Origin: an uncultured Eubacteriales bacterium
GTDB lineage: Bacteria; Bacillota_A; Clostridia; Oscillospirales; Oscillospiraceae
NCBI GenBank assembly: GCA_949451265.1
Contig: CASTQR010000020.1
Location: 1 to 15,290, forward strand
DNA: 15,290 nucleotides
Direction: 5' to 3'
Shown here: piece by piece, positions 14,321 to 15,290 of the stretch
Numbering within the stretch: the first letter of the stretch is position 1
Layout: every line of letters begins with the position of its first letter
Notes under the pieces: generated by a model
Databases searched by the model: none
Seen by the model: the letters and a program-made list of their open reading frames with translations, nothing else
Told to the model about the DNA's origin: nothing
Position numbers and translations under genes: made by a program

Positions 14321-14342
14321 GTGTTGCCTCCATTTCTTCCAT
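14265..14342 (-). pseudogene. Possible truncated N-terminus of a TnpW-like gene
   Basis: ATG 14342 opens 25 codons (MEEMEATLEQTEKA...SPVSD) that overlap the small TTG-start gene in another frame. The acidic start MEEMEATLEQTEKA resembles the N-terminus of the short TnpW-type proteins often placed after the relaxase in such elements, but the body is missing. It may be a scar of a deletion fusing tnpW to the next gene, or simply the coupling leader that carries the next gene's ribosome site. Low certainty. Confidence 0.3.
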
Positions 14343-14369
14343 ATTCAATTTTCAAGGTGCAAGTGCGGT

Positions 14370-15290
14370 TCACCGCTGATAGTCCTTTGGCTGGCGCTGC
14401 CCCCTTTGCTGTTCCCTCAACGCCTGTCGTATCTCCGGCGGTATGCTGTTCACAAACCGCCGGAGCTGTTCGTTCTCCCTTTTCAGCATGAGCACTTCCA
14501 TCTGCTTCTGTATGCTCTTTTCGCTGTTGACCTGCTTATGCAAGCCTTTGTTCTCCTGGGTCAGATAGTCAATGGTGGCCTGGTACTTCTGCATCTGCCC
14601 CAGGTGCTGTTCCAACCGGGAGAAGTACGGCCCCACCAGTTCCAGAACCTCGTCCCGCTTCTTCCCGGCGTTCAGTACGCCGATTTCAGAAATGGCCTTT
14701 TCGATGGCCCGCTGCTGGCGGGTGAGGTCGATAGACTGCTTGAACAGCCAGGTGGGGATATGCTTACGCTTGGTGACAATGGCGCTCTCGCCCCGCTGGA
14801 GGCCGGGGAACGCCCGGTTCATATGGGCGTGAAATTCGTCCTGCCAGCGGGATAACTGCGCCCGGTTGCCCAAAATCTCCTTGGCGGACAACCGCCCGTC
14901 CTTGGTGATGGGAGTGAAGCACAGGTGGAGATGGGGCGTTTTCTCGTCCATGTGAACCACAGCGGAGAAGATATTGCCCCGGCCCACCTTCCGCTCCATG
15001 AACGCCGCCGCCTCGGTGAAGTAGGCTTGTACCTCCCGCCTGCTCCTGCCCGTGAAAAAGTCTGGGCTGGCGGTGATAAGGGTGTCCACAAACATGGTGC
15101 TGTCCTTCCGGGTACGGCACCCCGCCGCCTTGATCCGGCTGTCGATTTCCCGGCGATACTTCTGCGTGGGCCGGATGATGTGAAAATTGTCCCTGCTCCT
15201 GCTGGTGTCAATGTCCGGGTTGCTGGCGTACTGCTCCTTGGTGCGCTCGTGGTGGGCTTCCAGCGCCCCGGCTGGCCCCGCCTTGCGTTT
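14370..15290 (-). CDS. MobV-family relaxase (Mob/Pre, TnpZ-like), 5' end outside the window
   Basis: 306 residues are visible, in frame to the right edge. This is a DNA relaxase that nicks an origin of transfer so that the element can be mobilised by a helper conjugation system. Fragment residues 11-38 hold EAHHERTKEQYASNPDID and SRSRDNFHI, the MobV N-terminal block; HMDEKTPHLH at 113-122 is the histidine-rich catalytic/metal motif; KDGRLSAKEILGNRAQLSRWQDEF (about 130-153) follows. The C-terminal third is a coiled coil (QATIDYLTQENKGLHKQV and after). Compared with remembered TnpZ-like proteins only about ten N-terminal residues are missing, so the start should lie just right of the window. 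It has a Gln/Arg-rich tail ending at TGA 14370 and heads the transcript leading to the small TTG-start gene. Confidence 0.92.
   Translation of the reverse strand, partial: KRKAGPAGALEAHHERTKEQYASNPDIDTSRSRDNFHIIRPTQKYRREIDSRIKAAGCRTRKDSTMFVDTLITASPDFFTGRSRREVQAYFTEAAAFMERKVGRGNIFSAVVHMDEKTPHLHLCFTPITKDGRLSAKEILGNRAQLSRWQDEFHAHMNRAFPGLQRGESAIVTKRKHIPTWLFKQSIDLTRQQRAIEKAISEIGVLNAGKKRDEVLELVGPYFSRLEQHLGQMQKYQATIDYLTQENKGLHKQVNSEKSIQKQMEVLMLKRENEQLRRFVNSIPPEIRQALREQQRGQRQPKDYQR

Larger units (their letters stand above)
13491..15290. mobile_element. End of a Tn4451-like integrative mobilizable element (partial)
   Basis: All genes after the tRNA point left and differ from the chromosome in composition: about 600 very AT-rich bases, then moderately GC-rich mobilisation genes. 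A MobV/TnpZ-like relaxase and a small gene typical of Clostridia conjugative and mobilizable elements identify it. The site-specific recombinase and the far end are outside the window. The left boundary is set at the compositional change and is approximate; it could be up to 150 bases further left, near the tRNA. Confidence 0.65.

Overview
The window is about 13.2 kb of high-GC, densely coding chromosome followed by about 2 kb of a mobile element. Gut-type genes, strong Shine-Dalgarno sites, GTG and TTG starts, ECF sigma/anti-sigma and YozG-like XRE modules, and an adjoining Tn4451-like mobilizable element all suggest a high-GC anaerobic Clostridia, probably Oscillospiraceae (Flavonifractor/Lawsonibacter-like). 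The taxonomy is an inference; no marker gene in the window fixes it.

Layout. (1) 3-77: tail of an unidentified gene, then a terminator. (2) 150-3976 (+): a tight metabolic operon of nitroreductase, GlgX-type glycogen debranching enzyme and NAD(P)-malic enzyme, closed by a bidirectional terminator at 3976-4030. (3) 4032-4725 (-): an intact rhomboid protease gene, preceded on the + strand by a 60-bp diverged copy of its own 3' end, the remnant of a lost paralogue. (4) 4742-6467 (-): an ECF sigma factor overlapping a single-pass membrane anti-sigma-like protein by 4 bp, with an ECF-style candidate promoter upstream and a 16-bp perfect-stem terminator downstream. (5) 6472-6765 (-): a 60-aa DUF6440-like gene with a near-perfect promoter that overlaps an inverted repeat. 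(6) 6783-8889 (-): a five-gene, translationally coupled operon: XRE repressor, 79-aa membrane protein, 153-aa four-TM protein, RluA/RluD-family pseudouridine synthase, 59-aa membrane protein. Its promoter carries repeated TTTACATT-type half-sites, a likely autoregulatory operator. (7) 8936-13206 (+): a divergent transcription unit of FapA (DUF342), a CheX-like phosphatase, a CheY-like receiver and a CbxX/SpoVK-type AAA ATPase with an N-terminal TerB-like segment. This looks like a phospho-signalling module with no histidine kinase in view. (8) 13211-13387: tRNA-Leu(CAA) with its own promoter and terminator.

Downstream of the tRNA the composition breaks sharply. An AT-rich unknown gene (13534-14025) with its own promoter and terminator sits beside a small TTG-start gene and a MobV/TnpZ-like relaxase that runs off the window. 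I read this as the end of an integrative mobilizable element located next to tRNA-Leu, with the AT-rich gene as cargo. The other end of the element, its recombinase and its attachment site are not in the window.

The best candidates for something undescribed are the AT-rich cargo gene, the FapA-CheX-CheY-AAA module, the XRE operator region and the duplicated rhomboid tail.
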